Origin: an uncultured Clostridia bacterium
Lineage (GTDB): Bacteria; Bacillota; Clostridia; Christensenellales; Aristaeellaceae
Direction of reading: 5' to 3'
DNA: 64,000 nt
Assembly (NCBI GenBank): GCA_934636105.1
Contig: CAKTZR010000001.1
Coordinates: forward strand, 248,001 to 312,000
Positions 1-7,095 of the stretch are shown here, one piece after another. Numbering within the stretch: the stretch's first letter is position 1; every line of letters begins with the position of its first letter. The notes under the pieces are model-generated. The model worked only from the letters and a program-made list of their open reading frames with translations, did not search any database and had not been told where the DNA came from. The translations under genes and the position numbers were made by a program.

Positions 1-2
1 CG

Positions 3-410
3 CCTCGCCGCAAGCCCGTCGTGGAAGAAGACGATGAGGACGAAGAAGAAGATGAACCGCCGGTTCGTCGTCAAGCCCGTCACAGCAACGTCATTCATGA
101 TTCGCGGATGGATCCGCGCGCGGCTGAAGAAGCGCAGTATACGCACTGCGAACGGATCGTCAATGTCCGCCAAATCGAAGAATGCCGCGAAATCATCAAG
201 TACCTGCTTCGTGGGGAGAGCGTTCTGCTCAACTTGGAAAATATCGATCCCAAAGATTGCGGGCGTGTGGTGGATTTGCTCAGCGGCGCGGCGTTCGCCC
301 TTCAGGGCCGGATGCTGAAAGTGGCACATCTCTCGTATCTGCTTGCGCCTGAAAACGTTGAAGTCATCGAAGAAGACGTCTATGCCGCCAGTCGTATGCG
401 GTATCGGTAA
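3..410 (+). CDS. sepF: Cell division protein SepF, 5'-truncated by window edge
   Basis: The frame is open to the first base, so the real start lies outside the window; a GTG at 21 is unlikely to be the start. The visible 135 residues begin with a very acidic, low-complexity linker and continue into a compact SepF domain with the family's 'ILLNLE..D...RVVDLLSGAAFALQG' type core (here VLLNLENIDPKDCGRVVDLL). SepF is the membrane anchor and cross-linker of FtsZ in Gram-positives. The following ylmH and divIVA-like genes are the usual neighbours of sepF in the Firmicute division cluster, which supports the call. The stop lies 3 bp before the next GTG/ATG pair. Confidence 0.9.
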   Translation, partial: PRRKPVVEEDDEDEEEDEPPVRRQARHSNVIHDSRMDPRAAEEAQYTHCERIVNVRQIEECREIIKYLLRGESVLLNLENIDPKDCGRVVDLLSGAAFALQGRMLKVAHLSYLLAPENVEVIEEDVYAASRMRYR

Positions 411-416
411 ACCGTG

Positions 417-1154
417 ATGGAAGACAATCAACGCACATTCGAATTTGCAGCGCGCTTTGCCTGTGAAAAAGGCATTGTGCGCTATACGCGTTTTCTGGAC
501 CCCATGCAGGAAATGGCTGCCATGCAAATTGCGCAGGAGCGCGGCGCAGGCTTTGAAGCATGGGGCGGATATGAAACGGCTGAACGCAAAATCGGCTGTT
601 TTCTTCCGTGGGGCGAGCACGCGGCGCATGATGATTTTCCGCTGGTCACGCTGCATTCCCGCTTTTCTTCCAAATTTTGTTCGCTTTCGCATCGCGATCT
701 TCTTGGCGCTTTTATGGCTTTGGGCTTGACAAGAGACTCTATTGGCGATATTATCATAGTAGATTCTGATATCTATCTGTTTGTCACGGCTCAAACGGCG
801 GATTTTATTGCGCAAAGCATGAACAGTGCCGGAAAAGTACCGCTGCATTTCCAATCCGTAAACGGTGAAGTCCGGATTCCCGAACCGAAGGGCACATGCT
901 TCCACGATACGCTCGGTTCGCTGCGTCTTGACGCGGTGATCGCGGCGGCGTATCGGCTTTCAAGAAGCGAAGCCAGCGATATGATCCGTGCCGGATTGAT
1001 TAAGCTCAATCATATTCCGTGTGAGCGGGTAGATAAATCCGTTGAGGAGGGTACAATGCTCTCTGTACGGGGAAAAGGCAGAGTCAAGCTGCAAAAGGTT
1101 GAAGGATTAACGCGTAAACAACGCATCGGAGTCACTTTTTTCCGATACGAATAA
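417..1154 (+). CDS. ylmH: YlmH-family RNA-binding protein with C-terminal S4 domain
   Basis: A 245-residue protein with a mixed alpha/beta N-terminal half and an S4 RNA-binding domain over roughly residues 165-240 (LRLDAVIAAAYRLSRSEA, then the 'AGLIKLNH' turn). YlmH binds the ribosome in Gram-positive bacteria and helps rescue stalled translation; the gene normally sits between sepF/ylmG and divIVA, as here. GTG at 414 and ATG at 417 are adjacent; neither has a strong Shine-Dalgarno site, and the upstream gene ends at 410, so translational coupling is likely. I chose ATG. Length is close to the family norm. Confidence 0.88.
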   Translation: MEDNQRTFEFAARFACEKGIVRYTRFLDPMQEMAAMQIAQERGAGFEAWGGYETAERKIGCFLPWGEHAAHDDFPLVTLHSRFSSKFCSLSHRDLLGAFMALGLTRDSIGDIIIVDSDIYLFVTAQTADFIAQSMNSAGKVPLHFQSVNGEVRIPEPKGTCFHDTLGSLRLDAVIAAAYRLSRSEASDMIRAGLIKLNHIPCERVDKSVEEGTMLSVRGKGRVKLQKVEGLTRKQRIGVTFFRYE

Positions 1155-1187
1155 AATAAGGTTGAACCGCTGAAAGGAGCTTCTCCC

Positions 1188-1718
1188 ATGGCTATTACTC
1201 TCGATACGATCGTCAACAAGGTCTTCAAGGTTGTCAAGAATGGCTATGATAACAATGAAGTTGAAAGTTTTCTCGATGAAATTCTGGAAGAAATGGAAAA
1301 TCGCGAGGCCGAGACCAACAAGCTCAAGGAGCAGGTCGCTCAGCTGACGGCCGAGCTGAATCAGGCTCGCGCCGATCTTCAGGCTGCAAAGTCCGCTCAG
1401 CCCGTTGCAGCGCCTGCGCCTGTCGCCGCGCCCGTTCAAGAGGATCGCCATTCCAGCGAGAGCTTTGAGCTGGTGCTCAGCAAAGCGAAGGGCGCATATG
1501 AGGAAATCGTCTCTGCGGCCGATACCCGCGCAGCAGAAATCATCAATAAGGCCAATCAGGACGCCGCTTCGATTCGTTCCGACGCGCAGAGCAAGATTGC
1601 CGATCTGACCAACCAGTTGACTGCGCTGCGCAAGCAGACCGGTGAATATTACAATTCCCTCAAGAAGATCACCGATGCGCAGACCGCTTCCATGGAGCAG
1701 ATCAAGCGCCTGCTGTAA
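1188..1718 (+). CDS. DivIVA-domain coiled-coil protein
   Basis: A 176-residue protein preceded by a good ribosome site (AAAGGAG). The first 35 residues are a DivIVA/GpsB-type membrane-binding segment (ITLDTIVNKVFKVVKNGYDNNEVESFLDEI), followed by a long coiled coil at about residues 30-65, an Ala/Pro-rich linker at 66-83 and a second coiled coil to the end. Such proteins mark negatively curved membrane at septa and poles and recruit division, growth or sporulation factors. It is last in the sepF-ylmH cluster and is followed by a terminator. The short Ala/Pro linker between the two coils resembles those of other clostridial DivIVA-domain proteins. It could be called DivIVA or SepIVA-like; the domain itself is clear. 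Confidence 0.85.
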   Translation: MAITLDTIVNKVFKVVKNGYDNNEVESFLDEILEEMENREAETNKLKEQVAQLTAELNQARADLQAAKSAQPVAAPAPVAAPVQEDRHSSESFELVLSKAKGAYEEIVSAADTRAAEIINKANQDAASIRSDAQSKIADLTNQLTALRKQTGEYYNSLKKITDAQTASMEQIKRLL

Positions 1719-1728
1719 AATTCCGCAA

Positions 1729-1752
1729 GGCAGGGGAGCACCCTGCTTTTTC
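1729..1752 (+). terminator. Rho-independent terminator after the divIVA-like gene
   Basis: A GCAGGG...CCCTGC stem with a 5-nt loop is followed directly by five T residues, 11 bp after the stop codon. It closes the sepF-ylmH-divIVA transcription unit. Confidence 0.85.
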
Positions 1753-1816
1753 TATATTCAAAGGAATAGTACGTCTCGCTTTCGTCATGCTAAGCTGAAA
1801 GAGGGCGGTGTGTCCT

Positions 1817-2080
1817 TTGTCTGAACTTGACGATCCGCTTGAGCGTATTTCCAGGCAGCTGGATGAAATTGAAAAGCGTCTTCCGCCTCGTTCCGTATGG
1901 AAGCACCGTCTGCTGGCCGATTTGGCCAGCGGCGCGGCAAGGGGCGTAGGATTTTCCATCGGTTTCACGGTGCTTGGCGCTTTGCTTTTATATGTATTGC
2001 AAAGCATTGCGCTGGCCAATCTGCCGATTATCGGCAAATTTCTAGCCGAGCTGGTTCGCATTGTGGAAAGCAACCTGTAA
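1817..2080 (+). CDS. DUF5665-type small membrane protein
   Basis: An 87-residue protein with an acidic/amphipathic N-terminus (about 25 residues that could form a coiled coil), a Gly-rich segment and one transmembrane helix at about residues 45-68 (VGFSIGFTVLGALLLYVLQSI). The pattern matches the DUF5665 family of unknown function. I take TTG at 1817 as start because GAGGGCGG lies 9 bp before it; an in-frame GTG at 1808 would leave no room for that site. It stands alone between a terminator and the promoter of lspA. Confidence 0.65.
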   Translation: MSELDDPLERISRQLDEIEKRLPPRSVWKHRLLADLASGAARGVGFSIGFTVLGALLLYVLQSIALANLPIIGKFLAELVRIVESNL

Positions 2081-2089
2081 ATCTATAAT
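2061..2089 (+). promoter_or_regulatory. Sigma-A-type promoter inside the end of the DUF5665 gene, driving lspA
   Basis: TTGTGG (2061-2066) and TATAAT (2084-2089) are separated by exactly 17 bp. The expected transcription start falls at about 2095, on or next to the lspA ATG at 2093. No Shine-Dalgarno sequence precedes that ATG, so the message may be leaderless. Confidence 0.55.
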
Positions 2090-2092
2090 TTA

Positions 2093-2566
2093 ATGAAGAA
2101 AGTAGTTTTTTTTGTGATATCAGCCGTTTTAACCGGTATCGACCAAGTCATCAAGCACGCTGTGCGGCAAATGCCGGAGGGGCAGGTCTTTTTGAATCTA
2201 TCTCCTCTTTTTGAGTTAGAACGCGCGACCAATACCGGCGCGGCTTTCAGCCTTTTTTCTTCCGGCCAGCTTGGTGTGACATTGATTTCCGCCCTGCTGC
2301 TGATTCTGCTGAGCATCTACCTCGTCCACCAGAAAAATCTATCGATAGCCGCTTGTTTGGCAATTTCAGGTCTTCTGGGCGGAGGACTGGGCAATCTGCT
2401 CGATCGAATTCTTTGCGGCGGCGTGACGGATTATATCAAGCTGTTGTTTATCCGTTTTCCCATTTTCAATTTTGCCGATATTTGTGTCACACTTTCCGTC
2501 ACAGTGTTGATGCTTTTGCTGTTGTTTGATTGTACAACTGAAAAAGCGGAGAAGAAACATGGATGA
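2093..2566 (+). CDS. lspA: Lipoprotein signal peptidase (signal peptidase II)
   Basis: A 157-residue membrane aspartyl protease that cleaves the signal peptide from diacylglyceryl-modified prolipoproteins at the outer face of the membrane. Four transmembrane segments are visible. Family motifs are intact: D17 in the first helix, NTGAAFSLF from N47, GNLLDR at 100-105, and the catalytic pair D113 (GVTDYI) and D129 (FNFADI). Length is normal. The lgt gene that supplies its substrates is also in this window (45177-46325). There is no evident ribosome site before the ATG. The stop overlaps the rluD start by 8 bp. Confidence 0.95.
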   Translation: MKKVVFFVISAVLTGIDQVIKHAVRQMPEGQVFLNLSPLFELERATNTGAAFSLFSSGQLGVTLISALLLILLSIYLVHQKNLSIAACLAISGLLGGGLGNLLDRILCGGVTDYIKLLFIRFPIFNFADICVTLSVTVLMLLLLFDCTTEKAEKKHG

Positions 2567-3476
2567 ATCTGAAAACATCGAACTGATTGTCGAACCCGCC
2601 TTTTCCGGCATGCGGCTTGACGCTTATCTGCGCGAACAAACGCTGTTTTCCCGTTCTCGAATCGCCGCGTTGATGGAAGATGGCGCTTTGTTGGTCAACG
2701 GCGGGGTTGAGCGCAAGGCCGCGCGAAAGACGGAAGCGGGCATGCGGCTTGAACTGAATGTTCCCGAAACAAAGCCTGTGGACATCGTGCCGCAGGATAT
2801 CCCTCTGGACATTCTCTATCAGGACGCCGACGTTGTCCTTGTCAATAAGCCAAGCGGCATGGTTGTACATCCCGCAGCCGGAAACGAAAGCGGAACATTG
2901 GTCAACGCGCTGCTCTACCATGTGCATGATCTGTCCGGCATCGGCGGAGAAATGCGCCCTGGTATTGTTCACCGTCTGGATAAGGACACTTCCGGCCTGA
3001 TTTTGATCGCCAAAAACGACGCCGCCCACGCTGCGTTGAGTGAACAGTTTAAACAGCGCACCATGGAAAAGCACTACCGCGCAGTTGCACACGGCTCTTT
3101 TTCGAAGGAAGAAGGGCTGATTGACGCGCCCATCGGTCGTCATCCGGTTGATCGAAAGAAAATGGCAGTCGTGCAAAACGGAAAACCCTCCCGCACGGAA
3201 TGGCATGTTCTGGAGCATGTAAGCGGGGCAACGTATCTGGATGTGCATCTGCTGACCGGGCGAACGCATCAAATTCGCGTCCACATGCTCTCCATCGGTC
3301 ATCCTCTGCTGGGCGATAAAATTTATGCGCCGAATCTGAAAACGTCCGTCCGTGTGCCGCGGCTCATGCTGCACGCATACAGCCTTGCGTTTACGCATCC
3401 GACAACGGGCGAACGCATGACTTTCCGCGCGCCGCTGCCCGCTGCCTTTGAGGAAACGCTTCAAAAACTTCGATAA
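2559..3476 (+). CDS. rluD: RluD/RluA-family ribosomal large-subunit pseudouridine synthase
   Basis: A 305-residue protein with an N-terminal S4 domain (about residues 15-75) and an RluA-type catalytic domain. The signature HRLDKDTSGL carries the catalytic aspartate near residue 142; the downstream LTGRTHQIRVH motif is also present. The family isomerises uridines of 23S rRNA to pseudouridine. I chose ATG 2559, preceded by GCGGAGAAG, over an in-frame ATG at 2526 buried in lspA. The lspA-rluD pairing is common in Firmicutes and here the two overlap, so they are cotranscribed. Exact target site cannot be read from sequence. Confidence 0.93.
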   Translation: MDESENIELIVEPAFSGMRLDAYLREQTLFSRSRIAALMEDGALLVNGGVERKAARKTEAGMRLELNVPETKPVDIVPQDIPLDILYQDADVVLVNKPSGMVVHPAAGNESGTLVNALLYHVHDLSGIGGEMRPGIVHRLDKDTSGLILIAKNDAAHAALSEQFKQRTMEKHYRAVAHGSFSKEEGLIDAPIGRHPVDRKKMAVVQNGKPSRTEWHVLEHVSGATYLDVHLLTGRTHQIRVHMLSIGHPLLGDKIYAPNLKTSVRVPRLMLHAYSLAFTHPTTGERMTFRAPLPAAFEETLQKLR

Positions 3477-3479
3477 CCA

Positions 3480-3503
3480 GTCGCCTTCGGGCGGCTTTTT
3501 TCA
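3480..3503 (+). terminator. Terminator after rluD
   Basis: GTCGCC-TTC-GGGCGGC forms a short G+C-rich hairpin followed by six T residues, immediately after the rluD stop. Confidence 0.8.
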
Positions 3504-3574
3504 TATCTTGCCAGCATGCTTTTCGTTCCGCCGGTCAATGTTAAAGACAGGCTCATCCAAAAGGAGGACAACGC

Positions 3575-4063
3575 TTGATTCGCATGAGCATTCTGCGCAA
3601 TCTTCCGGTCATCTGCGGCCATCGGCAAATCGGTTTGCTGCAAAACGCCAGCTTAAACGACGCGCAAAATCAGGTTCTCGCGCTGATTGTTTCCTGCGGC
3701 ATACGCGGCAAACGAATCATCCTGCCGGAAAACATCGAAGCCATCGGACAAACGTTCATCATGGCGCGCAATGTGCAGCGATATAAGCGCACGCAGGAAA
3801 CAACGCCGTGCCGCTTTGTTCGCGATACGTCCGGTCTGCTCTGCGGCCGCGTGACGGATTACGCCATCGATGAAAAAACGTTTGCCGTGCAGGCTGTCGA
3901 AATGATCCCAGGTTATCTGGATCAAGAGCGGCGCAGGCGGCTGTGGGTCTATGCGTATCAACGCTCTGAAAATCATGCGGAGGAGCTGGTTGTCCCGGCC
4001 TGTTTGGGCAGTGGGCTGATTTTCGCAAGGGAGGGAAACGAGGAATGCGCTTATCCACGATGA
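3575..4063 (+). CDS. PRC-barrel-like protein of unknown function
   Basis: A 162-residue soluble protein starting at TTG 3575 with a perfect AAGGAGG seven bases upstream. Residues about 1-75 and 80-150 look like two beta-rich PRC-barrel repeats, the second with VRDTSGLLCGRVTDYAID, a typical barrel strand-turn pattern. PRC-barrel proteins in Firmicutes (YlmC/YmxH type) are associated with RNA metabolism and sporulation, but the family has no single role. It overlaps the next small gene by 19 bp, so the two form a unit, probably with the AI-2E gene behind them. Confidence 0.6.
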   Translation: MIRMSILRNLPVICGHRQIGLLQNASLNDAQNQVLALIVSCGIRGKRIILPENIEAIGQTFIMARNVQRYKRTQETTPCRFVRDTSGLLCGRVTDYAIDEKTFAVQAVEMIPGYLDQERRRRLWVYAYQRSENHAEELVVPACLGSGLIFAREGNEECAYPR

Positions 4064-4206
4064 AGGGTCTGGCCGTCGGCAGTTTGATGGGTATGACCCT
4101 CGGCGCGGGGCTGATGATGACGCCCCAAGGAAAAAGGATGAAACGCGTGCTGAGCAAAAACGGTTCCCATCTGGCGCGGCAGGTTGCCGACTGCTGGATG
4201 AAATAA
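4045..4206 (+). CDS. Small YtxH-like envelope protein, 53 residues
   Basis: ATG at 4045 with GGGAAACGAGG just upstream opens a 53-residue frame ending in TAA at 4206. The product has one short hydrophobic, Gly/Met-rich helix (residues 6-25: MKGLAVGSLMGMTLGAGLMM), then TPQGKRMKRVLSKNG and a basic tail. This resembles the YtxH/gas-vesicle-like small proteins that carry a TP.SG.+.R motif after the helix. It overlaps the preceding gene by 19 bp, consistent with coupled translation. Function unknown. Confidence 0.6.
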   Translation: MRLSTMKGLAVGSLMGMTLGAGLMMTPQGKRMKRVLSKNGSHLARQVADCWMK

Positions 4207-4272
4207 TCCCAATGCCGCAGGGCAGACGGTGAAACGCCGAGCCTTGCGGCTTTTTGAAAGAAGGGGTGCGTT

Positions 4273-5301
4273 ATCCGTCGGCTGTCCGGAAAATATCTAG
4301 GGGGAATCCTCTGTACGCTGATCGGGCTTTTTTATGCCTATCAAAAACGGGATACTCTTCTGCAAATTGCGCTTGTTTTTCTGGTTGCATCGGTGTTGAC
4401 GCTGATTTTGTCTCCCCTTTGCACACAGCTGGAGCGGAAAGGCCTTCGTCCATCCGCTGCTTCCGCCATTTGCGTACTTGGATTGATTCTGCTGATCGTT
4501 CTGGGGCTTTCCGCCTTTATTCCGTATTTGTTTGCCAGTACAATGGATTTAACCCGACGCATTCTTCCGACGCTCACCACTTTGACTCAGCAGGCAACTA
4601 TGCTTTTGGATTCATTCGGCATTCATCTAAGTACCGCATTCAATCCGGCAGAGAGCCTCGGCGCGCTGCTTTCATGGGGAACAAATACCCTCGCAAAAGG
4701 CAGCGTCGCATTCGCCGCAAGGGCCGGACAAATCGCTTTTTCCCTGGTCATCGCTTATTATCTGCTCTGCGAAAGGAAACTGATTGGGCGGCACTTACTC
4801 CTGCTGCTGCCCATCTCGTGGCGTATGGCGTTTCTATCGGCCTGTCTCGGCTGTAAAAATGCGCTGATGAGCTATCTGTCCGGCGTGCTCAAAACAAGCG
4901 TTTTTGTGTTTCTGGCCACGCTGACCGGGCTGTTCGTCTTAGGGATTCACGACGCGCTGCTGCTTTCCGTCTTCATGGGCATTTTTGAGATTTTTCCTTA
5001 TATCGGCCCGATTCTGGCCAGCATTCCGATTGTGCTGACCGCGCTCGGTCAGGGCTTAGGGCAGGCGGTGCTTGCGCTGCTTGTCGTCGTGGCCGTGCAG
5101 CAGATTGAAGGCAATTTTGTCACGCCGTATTTCACAGCCTCCAGCACGTCGATCAAGCCGCTCAGCGCATTGATCGGGGTGTTCGTGCTCGGCAGTCTGA
5201 TGGGGTTATGGGGAATCGTGCTGGCCATCCCGCTGATCGTCATGCTGCGAAGTCTGCTCTGGTCGATTCGGAGTGCTGCAATTATGATGAAACCATCATA
5301 A
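4273..5301 (+). CDS. AI-2E family transporter (TqsA/YtvI-like permease)
   Basis: A roughly 340-residue polytopic membrane protein with about eight helices. The N-terminal part has the family pattern of two helices followed by LSPL..QLERKGL; the C-terminal half has the conserved FEIFPYIGPI and a final LGSLMGLWGIVLAIPL helix. AI-2E proteins include autoinducer-2 exporters and sodium/proton antiporters; the substrate here is unknown. The coding pattern clearly continues upstream of the first standard in-frame start (GTG 4393), which would fall inside a helix. No ATG, GTG or TTG exists in frame back to the stop at 4255. A GAAAGAAGGGG site is well placed for an ATC at 4273; CTG at 4282 is the other option. 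Confidence 0.75.
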   Translation: MRRLSGKYLGGILCTLIGLFYAYQKRDTLLQIALVFLVASVLTLILSPLCTQLERKGLRPSAASAICVLGLILLIVLGLSAFIPYLFASTMDLTRRILPTLTTLTQQATMLLDSFGIHLSTAFNPAESLGALLSWGTNTLAKGSVAFAARAGQIAFSLVIAYYLLCERKLIGRHLLLLLPISWRMAFLSACLGCKNALMSYLSGVLKTSVFVFLATLTGLFVLGIHDALLLSVFMGIFEIFPYIGPILASIPIVLTALGQGLGQAVLALLVVVAVQQIEGNFVTPYFTASSTSIKPLSALIGVFVLGSLMGLWGIVLAIPLIVMLRSLLWSIRSAAIMMKPS

Positions 5302-5305
5302 AGCG

Positions 5306-5334
5306 TTGAAACCTCGCCGCTTATCGTGTATAAT
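5306..5334 (+). promoter_or_regulatory. Promoter of the ireB-ruvX-DUF1292 unit
   Basis: TTGAAA (5306-5311), a 17-bp spacer and TATAAT (5329-5334), ahead of the AAGGAAGGGG ribosome site of ireB. Confidence 0.8.
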
Positions 5335-5368
5335 AGGTGCGTGCCAGTTTAAGGAAGGGGTTATTGCC

Positions 5369-5629
5369 ATGATCGATTCTGAAATGGGAACGCAGCACTT
5401 CAAGACCATCAGCGAAAATCCGCAGGACGCGCAGACAATCCTGCTTTGTGTGTATCACGCCCTGTCCGCCAAGGGATATGATCCCATCACGCAGATTGTG
5501 GGCTACCTCATCAGTGGGGATCCGACGTATATCACCGGATATCAAAACGCGCGCTCTTTGATCTGCCGGATCGACCGCGACGAGCTGCTTGAAGAACTGG
5601 TTCAGTTCTATCTTTCTAAAAACGTATAA
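5369..5629 (+). CDS. ireB: IreB-family regulatory phosphoprotein (UPF0297/YrzL)
   Basis: An 86-residue protein ending in the highly conserved NPITQIVGYLISGDP-like core (here YDPITQIVGYLISGDPTYIT) and RDELLEELVQFYL. In enterococci IreB is phosphorylated on threonine by the PASTA kinase IreK and dampens cephalosporin resistance; the equivalent role here is inferred. I chose ATG 5369, nine bases after AAGGAAGGGG; a longer frame from 5306 would begin inside the -35 box. The ireB-ruvX-DUF1292 order is conserved in Firmicutes. Confidence 0.9.
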   Translation: MIDSEMGTQHFKTISENPQDAQTILLCVYHALSAKGYDPITQIVGYLISGDPTYITGYQNARSLICRIDRDELLEELVQFYLSKNV

Positions 5630-5640
5630 GGGGCTTATTC

Positions 5641-6363
5641 ATGAACGAGAGAATTGTTGCGCTTGACGTAGGCGACCGCCGTATCGGCATCGCCGTCAGC
5701 GATGCACTCGGCATCACCGCGCAGCCGATTGAAACCTATACGCGCGTTGGCTACGGGCCGGATGTCCGCCGCATCAGCCAAATCGCGCAGCAATATGAAA
5801 CCAACCGCATTCTCTGCGGACTGCCGCTCAATATGGACGGCACGCGCGGTTTTCAGGCGGAAAAAGTCGCCCAGCTTGCCGAAAAGCTGGAAGAAGCCGG
5901 GCTTGTCATCTCGTATTATGATGAGCGCATGACCACTGTGCTGGCGGAAGACGCGCTGCTGGAAGCCGACATGAGCCGCGAAAATCGCAAGAAAAAAGTC
6001 GATATGGTCGCCGCAGTCATGATCCTGCAATCCTATCTGGATGCGCAGGCCATGCAAAACGCGCCGACGGACGAAGACGAGGCCAGCGAGGACAACGAGG
6101 AAGAAGACGACGGCGTGCTTGAAATGGAAGACGAGGACGGCAACGTGATCCGCTTCCTGCTCAACGCCACCATTCCTTATCGCGGAGAAGAATATGTGCT
6201 GCTGGTCAGCGAAGAAGCCTGCGGCGATATCGAACAGGATGAAAGCTTCATCATGCGCAAGACGACAGATGACGAGGGCCATCTGTGTTATCAATCGCTG
6301 GATGACGAAAAACTGATCGAACGCATTTATGAAGCCTATCTGGAGCAGAGCGAAGAACGCTAA
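5641..6363 (+). CDS. ruvX: RuvX/YqgF RNase H-fold nuclease fused to a DUF1292 domain
   Basis: 240 residues, about 100 longer than standalone RuvX. Residues 1-140 are the YqgF fold with LDVGDRRIGIAVSD (D9), the CGLPLNMDG strand, YDERMTT and KKKVDMVAAV. This family is linked to pre-16S rRNA 5'-end maturation and was first proposed as a Holliday junction resolvase. A run of acidic residues (about 141-157) leads to a DUF1292-like domain (about 158-230: GNVIRFLLNATIPYRGEEYV). The next gene is also a DUF1292 protein. Elsewhere the two domains are separate genes of one operon, so this is a fusion or duplication. Confidence 0.88.
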   Translation: MNERIVALDVGDRRIGIAVSDALGITAQPIETYTRVGYGPDVRRISQIAQQYETNRILCGLPLNMDGTRGFQAEKVAQLAEKLEEAGLVISYYDERMTTVLAEDALLEADMSRENRKKKVDMVAAVMILQSYLDAQAMQNAPTDEDEASEDNEEEDDGVLEMEDEDGNVIRFLLNATIPYRGEEYVLLVSEEACGDIEQDESFIMRKTTDDEGHLCYQSLDDEKLIERIYEAYLEQSEER

Positions 6364-6399
6364 GTTCCATCATATTCGGTTAAACATTTGAGGCATGAC

Positions 6400-6783
6400 A
6401 TGACAGATCTGTTAAACGACGAAATTGATCTGGTGGTCATCAGCGACGCAGAGGGCAAAACCGCCGAAATGCGCCATCTGGCTACCGTTGAATACAGCGG
6501 AAAGCTGTATCACATTTTAGGCTCGATTCAGGAAGACGAAGCCGACGAATTCATGGAAGACGAGCTTGTGCTTGTTCGGCAGGATTCTACGCCGGATGGA
6601 GCGGATGAATATGTGATTACAGACGATGAGCATGAAATTGAACAGGTGTTCGGCCAATATGTGATTTCGTCCATCCTGGATGAAATCGGCGAATTGAGCG
6701 AAGGGGAGGAAACCTGGCCCTGCGGTGAAAACCACAGGCCGGGCGAATTCTGTTATTGCGGTCAAAACGAGTATCTGCAATAA
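6400..6783 (+). CDS. DUF1292 family protein with Cys-rich tail
   Basis: A 127-residue acidic protein matching DUF1292 (YrzB) through DLLNDEIDLVVISDAEGK, the YSGKLYHIL strand and the D/E-rich C-terminal half. ATG 6400 is chosen because GAGG lies six bases upstream; TTG 6388 has none. The last 20 residues hold three cysteines (CGENHR..., then CYC), which suggests a metal-binding tail not seen in short YrzB proteins. It belongs to the ireB-ruvX operon. Molecular function unknown. Confidence 0.75.
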   Translation: MTDLLNDEIDLVVISDAEGKTAEMRHLATVEYSGKLYHILGSIQEDEADEFMEDELVLVRQDSTPDGADEYVITDDEHEIEQVFGQYVISSILDEIGELSEGEETWPCGENHRPGEFCYCGQNEYLQ

Positions 6784-6790
6784 TTTTCTC

Positions 6791-6819
6791 TTGCCAATCT
6801 CCGCAAAATCATGTATAAT
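6791..6819 (+). promoter_or_regulatory. Promoter of the pheST T-box transcript
   Basis: TTGCCA (6791-6796), a 17-bp spacer and TATAAT (6814-6819). Confidence 0.8.
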
Positions 6820-6825
6820 ACGCAG

Positions 6826-7066
6826 GAAAGGCGAAGATTGAGACAAAGCCCGCCTGAAAGAAACCCTTTAGAGAGCATGAAACGCGGCTGAAATTTCATG
6901 CGGGATTCTGCGGGAAATTCACTCAGGAGCTGCTCCGTTGATATGTAGGCGGAGACGGACGACCCGTTACCGAATCAGAGGCCTTGCGTGATGGACACGC
7001 GAGGTGAATTTGGGTGGTACCACGAGGAAAACCAGCCTCGTCCCTTGGGGGACGGGGCTTTTTTCT
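6826..7066 (+). promoter_or_regulatory. T-box leader (tRNA-Phe sensing) with terminator
   Basis: The leader has the T-box hallmarks: AGAGAG near 6870, a GCATGAAA/TTTCATGC hairpin, a specifier region GGAAATTCACTC with the UUC phenylalanine codon at 6918-6920, and the antiterminator T-box GGGTGGTACCACG at 7012-7024. A terminator stem (7035-7044 with 7049-7058) followed by six T residues competes with the antiterminator. Uncharged tRNA-Phe pairing with the specifier and with UGGU allows readthrough into pheS. The specifier matches the downstream gene, which is strong internal support. Confidence 0.93.
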
Positions 7067-7095
7067 TTTTCGAAAAGAAGGAGGATACAGACCAC

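Noticed and set aside
6988..7095. N-terminal extension of PheS from ATG 6988
   Set aside because: It lies in the T-box antiterminator/terminator and encodes a Phe-rich run not seen in PheS; ATG 7096 has a perfect ribosome site.
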